A stretch of DNA of 64,000 nt from Sesamum alatum. Its lineage: Eukaryota; Streptophyta; Magnoliopsida; Lamiales; Pedaliaceae. Positions 34,323 to 47,209 of this stretch are shown here, one piece after another (the first letter of the stretch is position 1; each line of letters begins with the position of its first letter). Location of the stretch: NCBI GenBank assembly GCA_034509735.1, contig JACGWO010000007.1, positions 2,232,001-2,296,000 on the forward strand, in the 5' to 3' direction. Position numbers and translations under genes: made by a program. The notes under the pieces were generated by a model, which was given only the letters and a program-made list of their open reading frames with translations, was not told the origin of the DNA and ran no database searches.

Positions 34323-35342
34323 TTTTATGGAGCTTGAAATTATGTTAAATTTAATTTGATTGTTGGATAAAATGATTTTAATGAGAGGAGAACTTGAGTT
34401 CTTGTAAATTAATATTTTACACATATTTAATGTTTCTATTAATTAATGAAGTCAAACTTAAATTGAGTCCCTTTTTCTATTGTTTCAAAATGAAGTAAAA
34501 GATTATACATGCTAAATTAAAAAATAGTTCGGTTTGATATATAATATAAGATTTGTTTTTTTTTTAATTTTTGAAAAAATGGGATTACTTAAGTTTTATT
34601 ATTTTCTATGTTATGTGGTTATATATTTTTTAACCTAGTAGTTTAAATTTGATATTGTATTCTATTACAAAAAAATATGTAATATTTCAAAATTATAATT
34701 ATGCATTCAAATGAATATGTGAGAATTAATCTATGGATGTTTATCTTAATGAAGATTATAGTTTATTTTTTGTGTCCTTTCATGTAGCTTTGAATACTTG
34801 TGCATTTTAAGAATAGAATTTATTTTATTATGATTTGTTTTTTTCTTTTACATTAAAAGTAACATATTATTTTATGTTATTTGCGGAAGATATATTTAAT
34901 TTAGTAGTTCACTTGCGTAGTTACCAATTTTATTTGAATTTCTATATGGGTAACTAAAATATTAGTGTCTTATTTCCTTTTAAGTTATGTATATTTTTAT
35001 TCTATTTATGTTAAATTAATATTTTTGTGTATAGTTCAAAAGATTTTTTAGAAACTTGAATTTATTTTTTTTGTTGAAGAGTTCAAAGCTTGAATTTTTT
35101 TGTGTTTTCATTTTATAGAACTAACTTTGGATTATTTTTAAAAATAATATATTTCTTGTATGTATATTAGTTAGGTGTATTTTTTTTATGTCAAATAGAG
35201 ATACATAAAATCTTTGATTAAAAAATAAAAAAAGAACAAGAGAAGAGATTTTTGCCACAAAGAACGTGGATGCCAAATATCAAAACTCGAAAGGAATTGA
35301 ATGCAACCAAAAAAAAAAAAAAACCCATAAGTTTATATCAAA
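34323..35342. other. AT-rich spacer
   Basis: No gene or repeat family recognised. It holds many short T and A runs. Confidence 0.45.
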
Positions 35343-36085
35343 ATTGACTGAAATAGTAATTAACCAAAATAGTGAAATAAAATAATGTTAAAAAACACCT
35401 CAAAATCATGTTGAAAAATCTCAAGATCAAATACACCAAATTCCTATATACATGATAACAAAAAAATTATAATATGTCAATCAAAATAACTCATGCACCA
35501 AATAATGTCATAAAAGTCATAAAAATACATAATAAAAAAAATAAAATTCATAAATAAATAAATATTTTTTTTATGAATATTTGTTTTATGATTCTTATGT
35601 CACCAAACAATGTTTATGAATATTTGTTTATGTATTTTATGAATATCTATTAGTTTTATGAATATTTTATTTTATAAATTTTATTAATGAACAAATAAAA
35701 TTCATAAAAACAAATATTCATAAGAAATATATATTTATAAAATGATGAAATTTTATAAATATTTTAATTTTATCAACATTAGAATAAGTCATATTCACCA
35801 AACAGTGTTACCAAACAAATATTCATAAATAAATATTTATGAATTTTATAAAGAAAGACATATTTATTTGTTTATGAATTTTAGTGTCTTTCTTTATGTA
35901 TTTTTATGACTTTTATGACATTGTTTGGTGCTTATGTTATTTTAATTGGTCATATTTTAATTTTCTGTTATCGAATATATAGGAGTTTTGTGTACTTGAT
36001 TTTGAGATTTTTCCACATGGTTTTGAGATGTTTCTTTAATTTATTTTTTTCATTGTTGGTTTAAGTACTATTTTCAATTAGTGAA
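35343..36085. mobile_element. Large fold-back element with about 195-bp inverted arms
   Basis: The left arm (CTCAAAATCATGTTGAAAAA to GTCATAAAAATACATAA, ending about 35535) is the inverted copy of the right arm (TTATGTATTTTTATGACTTT to CCACATGGTTTTGAGATG, about 35893-36030 and beyond). The centre consists of smaller inverted TATGAATATTTG blocks. There is no coding frame. The outer ends are uncertain by some tens of bases. Confidence 0.7.
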
Positions 36086-37297
36086 AGTGTTAAAAGTAAT
36101 CTTGGTTGGGTGGTAAGTGCATGATTTTGTTATGTCTAAGATGTGGGTTCGATCTCAAGTCACCAATTATTTGTGTTTGTTTTTTGTTTTTTAAAGAAAT
36201 TCGTTAGTTTTAACGGAATAACGGAAGGACCAAAAATGATGAAATTTTCAAATTTCAAGTATCAAATCTGATGAGGGGGAAACATGAGGGACCAAAAATG
36301 GATAAATGACATACTTGAGACACCAAAAGTGATGTTTACCCTAAAATAAATAATATAATTTTATTTACGTGCATGTATTAAATGAAATACAGAATGTAAA
36401 GTTAAATTCAACATTGCAAAAGTAATTCATATCATCTATTTCCACTTTATATTTCAATTTGATAATTCACTAATTATATGGAAAACATAAAAGTATTCTT
36501 TAAAAAAAATAAAAAATTAAATGGACAAAGTATTAGAGGTGGGAAAAAGAGTCGTTTAGTTGTTGGGCTACTACTTTTACACGATTTTATCATAACATGT
36601 ATTTTCTTGGTAGACACTATTAGAAATATACATATATTCAATTTGCCAATTATGGTTAATTTAATTATCGAAGTTAAGACTCCATGACTAAAAGATCATA
36701 CGTACAAATTACACCAATATGTAAATTATTATTAAATTTTAAACAATCATCTGTCTATTTTAATAGTAATTGTTGATAAATTATAAATAATTGATATTGA
36801 TGATTAATATGTTGATTGTTATAAATGTTAAGGGTATAAATCATGATGTAATTGTTATTGACTTATTCAAAGAAAAAAATTGTAGCGGAACGAGGCGTGC
36901 TAATTGTAGATGCTCGATTAACATATGCATAATTTTTTTCTTTTTTGTTACCGAAAAGTTTGAACTCCAATCACCATCACGAATCGGGACAAAAAGAAGA
37001 GTCCTAAGTTGCTTACAGAGATATTTACAGATTACCCATCAACACAACCTGCACGTATTATCATAATCAATGTGACTAGAATCCTTCATTGGAAAAATTC
37101 ATCTTTTTTGGTAGCTATTAATGTGAATTTTGACCTTTACCTCACGGATTGATTTTCTATTTTAAATCCTATTTTATTTTTATTCCATTTGACATACACA
37201 CAGCAATTGTATAAAAAACGATTTTATATAAAATACATATATTATCTTCATACACGTGTTATTATGTGCAAAAGTAGTTGTCCCATTGTCCCATTAA
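36086..37297. other. AT-rich spacer
   Basis: Positions 36098-36160 (GGTGGTAAGTGC and, about 40 bases later, GGGTTCGATCTC) resemble the A and B boxes of a tRNA-derived SINE head, but no clear tail or duplication is seen. The rest has no supported feature. Confidence 0.4.
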
Positions 37298-37541
37298 TCT
37301 ATAGTAATATATAAAGAAAAGACATTTCTTACTCTCAAATTGCAATTTATGACATCATGACACCAATTTTTTGGTTATAACAATAATACCCCTAAAGTTA
37401 TTTTCTTTTATTTTTTTCTTTCTTTTTTTTTTTTAATGTAATGTGTCAGTTTATATATATTTTTTATTTACATTTACAATAATTTTAAAACATGTAATAT
37501 TATTTTATATGCACGTATGGATGGCGTGGCACGACGGCTAG
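37298..37541 (+). mobile_element. Mini-Helitron, 244 bp, non-autonomous
   Basis: It starts TCTATAGTAATATATAAAG after an A (37297), and ends GGCGTGGCACGACGGCTAG before a T (37542). A short stem (CGTG/CACG) can form just inside CTAG. No coding capacity. The 5' end resembles that of the 11-kb Helitron (TCTATACTAATTATAAA); the 3' hairpin differs. Confidence 0.72.
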
Positions 37542-37693
37542 TTAATCCATAATTAATATGCAAAATATGAAAAATCTCCACAAGTACATAAGTCCAATAT
37601 AAGAGAGAAAAACAATAAATCAAAAAAAAAACGAAAAGAGAGAACAAAAAAAGCACACACAGATGGGAGAACTAGGCTTTAAAACTACCTACA

Positions 37694-40600
37694 TCACTTG
37701 GAGGGTGGAGCAGCATGAGAGTCCCAAGTCCATATCTCTGCATCAGGGATGATGCCGTTGGCGACGTTGCCGTTGAAGCCGTCGGCATTATTCTCAAGTC
37801 CGATCGGCGACGCTTGAATTCCGGTGAATGAAGAGTTATCGTCTGGACGACCGGCCATTATTGGAGAGACGTTATGGTCGATGCGGTTTATGTTGTTGTT
37901 CATGTAGTCGTGGGGCGTGTTCGTGTTCAGGTAATTCTGAAGAAGATGGCTCAAGCTGGACGTCAATGAGCCGCGAGCGACCATGTCTTCGGCTAGTTTC
38001 ACCTGAATTAGAACATTCAAGTGGTTAGAGAGGCTTCCTATAGCATGCACTACCGTGCCTGCATCAGATGAGGTTTGATGCGGATTGGATTTTCTATTGC
38101 AACTCGTATTACACATGTCACGTGTATAAAGATGACATCATGTGTTTTAATTGGGGACAGAGTTTATACGCGTGACGTGTGTATGTTGAATGGAGTAATA
38201 GATGGAATAGGGTATGCAACAGAAAATCCAATCCGGGTTCTATCTGGTCTAGATGCTCGTATCCCGTAAGGGTAGCATAAAATCGTCCCAACATGAGATC
38301 AAGTAAGGAAAAAACCGGGATGTTGATGGTAAACAAGGCATAGAAGTAACGGTACCTTAGCTCTTAGAGCTTCGACGTCTGATCTAAGCACTCGATTGTT
38401 CGTCGTGGAATCTTTGAATTGCTGAGTAGCTTCTGCAAGTTGTTTGAACAAGGAGGCGTTCTCTCCTCGTAATTGCTCAACCTTCATAGAAGGACAACAT
38501 TCACTTAATTGTCCGAGAACATCATTGTATGAATGATGCAAGCGTTAAGACGTGAAAAGAAAGTGTCTGAAAGCTAATATACACGACACCTGTTGTTCAA
38601 GATCGGCTAAATGGGCCTGCTTTCGTCTCCTCGAGCGTCGAGCCGACTCCCTGTTAGAAACCATCCTGAAACGACATTCTCGATCGATGTCAGGTTTCAT
38701 GTGCTTGTGTTTTCTACATTCTCTATCCCATTATGTGGACTAAACATATGTGTACCTTTTGATGCGCTTGATGTCGACAGGATTCGTGCTTTGTTCACAA
38801 GGACCGGCTTCTATCTCCAGGTCATCATCATCAGATTGCTCATGTGACGAACCGCTGCTCGCTCCAACTGCCTGGTTATCTCCAATCTTTGAATTATTGC
38901 CCGATAGCGGGCTATCAACTGCAAAATCACAAGCCGGCAACTTCAGTTGTCGAGCACTCAAGAATCATAACAACATGTACTAAATTTCTTCACTTCGGAA
39001 AAAAAATGAGCATTTTGAAATCTTGCGACGTTCACTTGCCACATATGGACGACTGCGAATCAATCGGTGCTGAAGTATTTGACTGGATAGGATAAAGATT
39101 CCGGGACCAGAACGGATTATCTGCCAACGAGTTAGGACCGGACGATCCTTTCCGAATTTCCTGACAGTCAAGAGCAAGCTACATCATAAGCAAAGTCCCT
39201 AATGGAAAGAACACGCATGAATTCAATCTGGTCGGAGTACTACATAACTGGTTTAACATCGCACGCCTGTAAAGTTTCTTAATGCTTCTAAACAACTCTG
39301 CAATAAAGGTTGCGAAATTTTATTGCACATGCGAAATAACGGATAAGAAAACAGGAACGATGGTCTGAATCTTACTATTATCAATAGGTATCGCATCTCG
39401 TATGCATACAAACTACGTGTATAAAATTCACATCACCAGTAGTAAAAGGATGTAATAACTGAATATTCTTAAGAATCAAAACACTCAGGTCAGAGGTATT
39501 GCATCTACTTCGATTGGCAAGATTCGATCACACCGACGGCCTACCTACTCCATCCATGTGGTGTTTACACACAGAATCTGTTAACCACAGACCATCCCTT
39601 TCCCGTCGGACATAAGGAATAAAAGTTAAGACAAGAGATGAAGATGTAAGAAGACAAAACAACATAGTTCCAAAAACATTAAACTCAGATCTTTGTCATG
39701 TTCTCCTCGCTCACCGACACTACACATAGGACGGATGTTACGACCAACACCACCACATTTCTTACAACAAAGCTATGTATTCAAGACAACGAAAACGAAA
39801 TACTAAAGTAAGAACTACTAGAAAGAATGGTTTTCATCTGTTCTTTCTAACTAGTTTTCAACAAGAGTGGTCGAAAATTCTCGGAAGACTTGAGAATATT
39901 AAAAAGGGATGGCCAACATCAAAAGTAATTACAGAAATTACCAGGAAAAAGAAAAAGGCGTCAATGTTTTAACATGTTCTCCTTTTAAACGGAGAACGTT
40001 CCACATACAAATATATATATATATATATATGTCTGTGTGCGCGCAACTTTTTTGTGGTATTAGCTTATATCGACACGAGGATTAAAAATTATCAATGGCT
40101 TTCCAATTGCCAAACTGTAAGACAAACAATTGTAAAGCATAAACTTTGATAAAGCTAAGTTTACTTTAACATGTTAACCAAAAAAGAACAACATACTACT
40201 TTACTTTAAATTAGGACATATGAATTCTTTGACCAAATACGAAATGACAAGCGAACAGTCATTTATTCATATATTATTGTTATTGAGCGGCTTACAAGCC
40301 TCAACGCCTCCTCTCCCTAGCGAGGCGCTTTTTCGGGCCAAAACCATGAGACATGTTAAAAGCCAAAGCGGAAAATAACTCGCAGAACAGTGCACCGGTC
40401 AAGAGACGAGTCATATCAGTTATCTTATAAATTTGCAAAAATTCGAGAGCAAAATCAGACAAGCATCATTGACATAGAACAAGTGAAAGATTGATAATTT
40501 GATGAATAGAAAATATGAACATTTTTTAATCCTACTGGTTCTTGAGGCAAGTTGTCTACTCCTGCACTCATTAATTCTTTATTCTTTATCCTTGCAACTT

Positions 40601-41143
40601 TAAAAAGAAAAAAAAACTACCAGTATGTAATAAACTTCCGATGCTTTCCCAGTCATCATCATCATCATCAACCTATCAAATAAATTCCGTAGGTAAGGAA
40701 ACAGTTCTTATTTCTCAATCCCATCAGAACTACATCAAAGATCATCCCAATTTACACCTTAAAACCAAAAAAAAAAAAAAAAAAACACAAGAAACATTAA
40801 AAAAGATCTCCCAGGTTGCTCCTGCCTATGTGATAGATGGTAAGAAAACACAATGGATCGAATGATTTCTAAACATAGAGAAAGGTTAAAATGAATGAAG
40901 AGATGAACTAACCAGATTTTTGAAAGGTGAAAGCATGTGATCATCGCCGCCATTGTCGAGGGCGAAGAGAGCATGAAAAGCATCGGCAGAGGGTCCAAAG
41001 ATGTCAGCTTTGTGATGGATTTTCCTGTCGTCTTCGGTGGAGGCGAAGAGTTCCTCAAGTGCCAATTCAGATGGGCTTCTCTTCATATCACTGTAACCAA
41101 AGATTGAGCTGTTCTTGAACACTGTATTTTTCTTATTATCCAT
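37694..41143 (-). CDS. Group C bZIP transcription factor, bZIP9-like, six exons
   Basis: Minus-strand exons are 41143-40913, 39160-39040, 38918-38756, 38665-38590, 38481-38356 and 38002-37694, giving 341 residues. The N-terminus has [13 protein letters not shown], the conserved motif of group C bZIPs. SSIC and an acidic stretch ([13 protein letters not shown]) precede the basic region (N176 to R184 with [12 protein letters not shown]). The zipper has leucines at 194, 201 and 208 and runs on through [18 protein letters not shown]. The C-terminus ends near EIWTWDS, like bZIP9. Such proteins bind ACGT-type sites in the nucleus and pair with group S1 bZIPs in energy and amino-acid signalling. Intron 2 begins GC instead of GT (TGTG then GCAAGT, 39039). 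Intron 1 is 1.75 kb. The first in-frame ATG was used as start. Confidence 0.92.
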
Positions 41144-42663
41144 TTGCAGCAGCAGATGATCACTAGCTTTCTTGCTTCTCTTTTTTCACTTCCTTAGCTG
41201 TGAAGAATGAGTTCACTGTGTGTGTGTGAGAGAGAGAGAGAGGAAAGGGGGAAAATGTGAAGAGGGATTTGATGATTATATAATAGAAACAAAGGTAGGT
41301 GAAGAAGACTGAAAATTAAAAATTGAAAATGAAAACACAAACAATTGACAATACGGTTCAATATAAAATACATTCATATTAACAAATCCAAATATATTCT
41401 CATTACACACGAAAATCTGTAAAAAAAAATTAAAAATATATATTTTTTACCGAAAATTGAAAACTTAAAATTGAGAATAGAAATACAAACAAACATTTTC
41501 GAGTTTATAAATGGCGTGAGATAAAAGTGTAAATATTTTTTGTTATGTGTATAAGGTATTAGGAAAGAAAGAAAATGTAATGATTATACGTTATCGATAT
41601 ATTTTATTTCTAAAATTTTGTTAATATTTAACCAAGAATTAATAAATTATATTTGTAGGTAATAATAGGTGACATATTTCATCAAACCTAATCTACCCAC
41701 CAGATCTAATTAATTAATTCATCAAAAAAAAAATTTTTTTTTGGGTAATTTGGAAACATATATGATAATGTGGGGTGGGATTGGTAGAAGCAGTAAATAC
41801 AAGGAAAATTGGGGGTAATAAGTTATAAAGTGGGGACTTAGAGATGGAGATTGATTTGGATGTGCACCGACCTTGGAAAGTTGATTGTGCTCTTAACCCA
41901 AATTATTAATACTTTGTCATAATCTACTTTTCTTCTGCTCCATTTATATATATACACTAATATAAAAAAAAAAAAAAAAAAGAACTGTCTTGGCCATTCG
42001 TGACACTGCAATTTTAATTTTTTTATTTTATCTATAATATCTCAACTTAATTTTTTATTAAAATATAATGCATTGGTTATATATATATATATATATTTTT
42101 TTTTTTATAATATATTTTAATACATAAAAAATTATTTATTATAAATATGTTGGGACGACATGTCATATTATAAACACACAGAAACAACGTGTCACCATTT
42201 ATGTGTGAAAAGAGAAAAGAGTGATCTCCTCAGCCCACTTTCCTTTTCCAAAAGAGAGAAGAGAAGGTGTTTGTTTTTTTGCTTTTTCCAGTCTCTTGCA
42301 AGTTTGCCCCAGCACTAAGGCAATCACAAATCACAATACTCAAAACTTCATGAATTATTAGGTAAGTTTGGCATTGTGCTATTTTTAATAATTAAAAATG
42401 ATTGTTAATTTATGGCATTTATTTTAAAAGTTAGGATCGACTATTCTGAACTAGTGTTTCGTCTTATAGTTTAGTCTGTATGCACATACCACGTGTATAA
42501 AATGCAGAGATGCAGGAAAACGAATTCTTGTATACTAAGATATAAAATAAAATGCGAATTCAAAACTGTTTTTGTAGCTGTTTTGGGAGGAGAAGGGCAA
42601 GAATGCAGTTTTTATATACTGAAAATAGGGAGTATAATACAAATTTTAAGGTAAATGATCTGA
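41144..42663. other. Promoter side of the bZIP gene and AT-rich spacer
   Basis: A GA run (41227-41243) lies in the bZIP leader. Poly(A), poly(T) and TA runs follow. Near 42240-42360 a pyrimidine-rich stretch ends in a GTAAGT donor-like site, which might be the 5' part of the decayed plus-strand gene at 42664; this is unproven. Confidence 0.45.
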
Positions 42664-42943
42664 ACTCCAACAACCTTAAAGGCAACATTGCTAACCCTAT
42701 TAAGACAGGATCTCCAGTCCTTAGAATTTGACTTCTGGGAAGCTTACAGTAATGACATTAAGATGGCCCAACGCGGCATGCTCAGTGCTCGTCGAAAGCT
42801 TTGCATATATGATGCCTTGTAAGCTAATTTGAGTAAATTGGACAACGGTTGAAGTATAAGATATTATGCAAAGTTGGTTCTAACATTCTGGGATTGTCCG
42901 ACGTTCATAAACTGGGACTTTCTGAATCGCCAGCATTACCTGC
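42664..42943 (+). pseudogene. Left half of a decayed reading frame split by the Tat element
   Basis: The frame reads TPTTLKATLL..., with FDFWEAYSNDIKMAQRGML and ARRKLCIYDAL, then TAA, ANLSKLDNG, TGA, and continues to FINWDFLNRQHYL at the insertion site. The same frame resumes at 56364 beyond the retroelement. Two stops but no frameshift separate the blocks, so it was probably already a pseudogene, or two short introns are present. I do not recognise the protein family. The upstream limit is set by a TGA at 42661. Confidence 0.55.
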
Positions 42944-43875
42944 TGTAGACAAGTTAATTTTGCGCCCAATCAAATGACGACAAGTGGAAAATATATATTA
43001 TTTATCAATTATATTTTATTTTTCTATTTATATTTTGGAATTTACTAAATTAATTCTAAATATAAATAGTTAAATTAATTGATATTTTAATATATATTTC
43101 GTCATCAAATCAACGGTCGACACGTGTCAAATTGAGGTGTTCCGGCCAATCAAATCAAAGACAAATATTTCTTGTATTATCTCTTTGAAAAATACAAAAA
43201 TTAAAGAGATAATGTTGAAATTGACCAATCATATCTTCTCAAATATTTAATGTATTTATCTCTTTAAATTAAAATAAAGAGATAATACAAAATAAGTGTT
43301 CAAGTTCACCACAACTCTACCTCTTTGACAGTTATATAAAGGAGTCATGGGAACTCATTCAAAACACACACACACACATACAAGCAAGAGAGCATTCAAG
43401 AAGTCTCGAAATCCTCTCAAGCAAATCAAGGAAGATCCACGGCGTTCTAGGCAAGATTCAAGGCGTTCGTCGCGAAAATTGTCCAAAGTCAGCGTTTGAT
43501 TCGACAAGAAGTCTGAAGACCGTCGAATTAACGTTATCAAGACAGAAGTCCACCTTGGCGGAAGATCAAAGTCTCAAATCCACCAAGAACATCCCAAATT
43601 CAAGTCAAATATCGTCAAGTTTATAGCGTTTGATCCGGGAATAAGTCAACGACCCCCGAATTAACGTTATTCAAAGTCAACGTCAATGTCAAAGGAGATC
43701 AAACGTCACAGTTTCACCTCCGAAGTTGCCGAAGTCAAAGATCACGTTCTTGAAGAGAAGAATCAGAGGTTTTCAAGTAGAGATTTCGCACCCACAAATA
43801 TTCAATCCAATTAAAGATTTTATTTGTAATATTTTCTTGTTTCGTTAAATTCAGGAACACGAAAATTTGTTTACA
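42944..43875 (+). repeat. 5' LTR of the Tat element
   Basis: It begins TGTAGACAAG and ends TTTACA. A TATA-type TATATAAAGGAG at about 43333 gives the probable promoter. A short CA repeat follows at 43362-43377. Confidence 0.93.
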
Positions 43876-43878
43876 AAT

Positions 43879-43898
43879 TTTGGCACGCCCAGTGGGAC
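43879..43898 (+). promoter_or_regulatory. Primer-binding site of the Tat element
   Basis: TTTGGCACGCCCAGTGGGAC lies a few bases inside the 5' LTR and contains TGG, the complement of a tRNA CCA end. The tRNA is not assigned. Confidence 0.7.
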
Positions 43899-43945
43899 CA
43901 CTCTACCTCTCATCTCTTCCCTTCAACAAAGTCTGAAGTATTTCA

Positions 43946-46900
43946 ATGGACGCTCAAGGAAAAGCCATGAAGACGGTGAATTCCAAACTCGCCACATCAA
44001 AGTCTTCGAGTTCAAGCAGCAAGAGTCTCGGTGTTACTACGAGGAGCATGTCAAAGAAACTTAAGGAATCTTCCCAGGTGACTCCTCCAATTGAATCCGC
44101 TCAGAAGGACATATTTGTGCCTAACCACGCAATCGAAGATGACGAAGACAAATCTCCTCCGTCCTCTCCTCGCTCTGAGTCCAGCTATTCCTTCGCAACG
44201 AATGTGGCCCCAGTTATGGTGACGAATGCCACAACCTTAGAAGAGCAAATTGCAAATCTGACAAGAGCTATCGAGGGACTCGCTAAGCATGTCCAAGAGC
44301 AAGATGCCCAAATCGCTAGGTTAATCAACAAACCAGACAATGTTGAGACAAGCCATATTCGAGGAAAACAAGTCGAGGCTCATGAAGAAGTAGAAATATC
44401 CACAAAGGAGAATTACACCGAGAAAGATGAACCTGCAAAAAGGCTTCAAGTCTCGTCCAATAGATTGATCCCTGTGGACCAATTGAAAGAATTCATCGAA
44501 GGGACCATTAGGAGCAAGATTGAGGGAAGCTCAAGGTCATCCTTTACCTACTCCAAGCCCTACACTCCAAGAATTGACAGCTTAAAGATGCCAATGGGCT
44601 ACCAACTGCCGAAGTTTCAACAATTTGACGGCAAAGGCAATCCTAAGCAGCACGTCGCTCACTTCGTCGAAACGTGCAACAATGTCGGAACATATGGCGA
44701 TCATCTAGTCAAACAGTTCGTTCGATCACTGAAAGGCAACGCATTTGATTGGTATACTGATTTGGAAGCCGGTTCAATTGATGGATGGGACCAACTAGAG
44801 CAAGAATTCCTGAATCGCTTCTATAGCACTCGGCGCACTGTCAGCATGATTGAGCTTACGAATTTCCGCCAATGGAAGGATGAGCCAGTCATCGATTATA
44901 TCAATAAGTGGAGGAATCTGAGCCTCAACTGCAAAGACCGATTATCTGAAGCTTCCGCCATTGAGATGTGTATTCAAGGGATGCATTGGGGTCTTCGGTA
45001 TATTCTTCAGGGAATCCTACCCAGATCATTCGAAGATTTGGCCACTCGAGCACATGACATGGAGTTAAGTATGGCAGCAAGTGGAGTAGAAGGACCACCT
45101 GTCCAAGAGCCCCGCAGAACCAAGGAAAGGCAAGAAATCAAGAAAGGGGGCAAACCCTTTTCAAAACCTCCAAGCAAGGAATCGATGGCAGTGAATGTAG
45201 TGCCACTCAAACTTAGGAGCGCAGCAAAAGACAACATTACCCCGAAGCAAAATGCTCCTTACGAAAGACCGCAAAGAAAGCTAACTTTGAAGGAAATGCA
45301 AGCAAAACAATATCCTTTCCTTGATTCCGATGTCCCCGGAATATTTGATGACTTGTTGGAGGCCAATCTCATCGAACTACCTGAATCGAAACGACCTGAA
45401 GAAGCTGAACGAACAGATGACCCAAAATATTGCAAGTACCACCGTTTAGTCGGGCATTCAATACAAGATTGCTTTGTGTTCAAAGACAAAGTTATGCAGT
45501 TAGCCCGCCAAGGTAAGATCTCTCTTGAAGAAGATACCACAACAGCAAATGTGGCCTCGGTCAAGTGTGGGTCTTTCGACAGGGAAGCCTCATATAATAC
45601 CACACACGGGAATGCTACTACGATCAAAGAGGATGCTCTGTCTGAAAAAGAAGATTCCTCTGATAGTGACGAATACATGTCCACCATTACCTTCACCAAC
45701 GAAGATTTGCTTCTTAGGTCAAAGCCTCATAACCGCCCCTTGTTCGTCGCTGGATATGCACGTGAACAAAAGGTGAATAGAACATTGATTGATGGAGGCT
45801 CTGCAGTCAATATCTTACCCCTACGAACCTTGAGAGACTTGGGGATCCCGATGGACGAACTCGCAAACAGCCGCCTTATGATTGAAGGCTTCAATCAAGG
45901 AGGACAAAGGGTTGTCGGCATTATCAGGATAGAATTATTGATGGACGATATGGCGTCAACCGCGCTATTCCATGTTATAGACGCCAAGACTTCTTACAAC
46001 ATGCTTCTTGGCCGCCCCTGGTTGCATGAAAATTCTGTGGTCCCCTCAACATGGCATCAATACTTCAAATACTGCCGCAATGGTATAGTGAAAAGGGTAC
46101 TCGGTGATACCAAGCCTTTTACCGAAGCTGAGTCGCACTTCGCCGACGCCAAGTACTACGTTGAAACTGCCAAAAGAGGAAAAGAGGTTTCATCCTCTGA
46201 GAAACCAAGGTCACATGACGATGGAAGCATGAGGAGAAATAAGCAGCCCGTTGTCGAGGCCGGATTTTCAAAGAGTCTGACTTTACCATTGACTCAAGTC
46301 AACGCGAAGCAACCGTCGAAACCGCCACTCGAAGGATTTGTGTCCTCAACCCAAAAGGAAGAAGAGGGACATGAAACGTTGACCATAGACGGAGAAGGGT
46401 ATGATCCTAAAGCCTTCAAATTGCTTGTTAAAGCCGGGTATAATCCACAAGAAAGGTTAGCCCTTGGAAAACTTCCTCCCGAAGCCACTGGCAAGAAGCT
46501 CCATGGACTCAACACCACCCAAGTGATGTTAAAAGAAAAAGGGCACGCAGTCCCAGATTCGCGTGTGGGTCTTGGCTTTATCCCTCCTAAGCCTATCCGC
46601 ATAACCATAAAAAGGGCCAGCAGCAACCATGTCAGTGAAAGCCTCTCTTCAACAGAAGATAATCAAAGGAAAGAAAATCCACGGGAGTCTGTCTTCAATA
46701 GACTCGGCCCACGTAAAAGACTGGTGCACAGAAGGACCAACAATCAATCTGTCTTTGATAGACTTGGTCCACAGAAAAGAACGATGAACCAAAAGAGAGC
46801 CATGTCCAAAGTGGCTGCACAATCAAAGGAAAACATCACATCCTCACATAAACTTAGAAGTTTGGTTCCTTCCAGGATGAGACGCCACACAACTCTAGAC

Positions 46901-47209
46901 ATATCATGTGGCAGAATCTTGAAAGTTAAAACAAGAACAATGGTCTTCACACAAGTTCAACTTGATGACGAGGATGACAGAGAAAGCGTTGCATCATCCA
47001 ACTATATTGACGACATTGCTGAAGAAGATATCGCTCTAGCCCATCACATCACCTTAATCGAAAATGAAGAGGTTGAAGAAGAAGATGCTGCAGACACTCC
47101 TCTAGAACTTGAGGAAGGCATTAAAGCCACTATTGACGAGTTGAAAGAAGTCAATCTAGGTGATGCCGAAGATCCCAGGCCAATTTACACAAGTGCTTCT
47201 CTAACCCGG
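43946..47209 (+). CDS. Tat gag-protease region
   Basis: The open frame starts at ATG 43946, 70 bases after the LTR, and stays open past 47209 (its shifted frame runs on to a stop at 47290). A Ser/Lys-rich N-terminus and a coiled-coil-like part come first. The retrotransposon gag domain follows at about 215-370 ([31 protein letters not shown]). The aspartic protease centre is [11 protein letters not shown] (about 612-622). The C-terminal part has a GLGFIPPKP segment and two copies of SVF-RLGP-KR. Gag forms the particle; the protease cleaves the polyprotein. A one-base deletion near 47205 takes it out of frame with RT. Confidence 0.9.

Noticed and set aside
36098..36160. SINE with A and B boxes
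   Set aside because: Boxes are loose matches and there is no poly(A)/(T) tail or target duplication. Similar weak B-box matches at 4951, 7271 and 30490 are also left uncalled.
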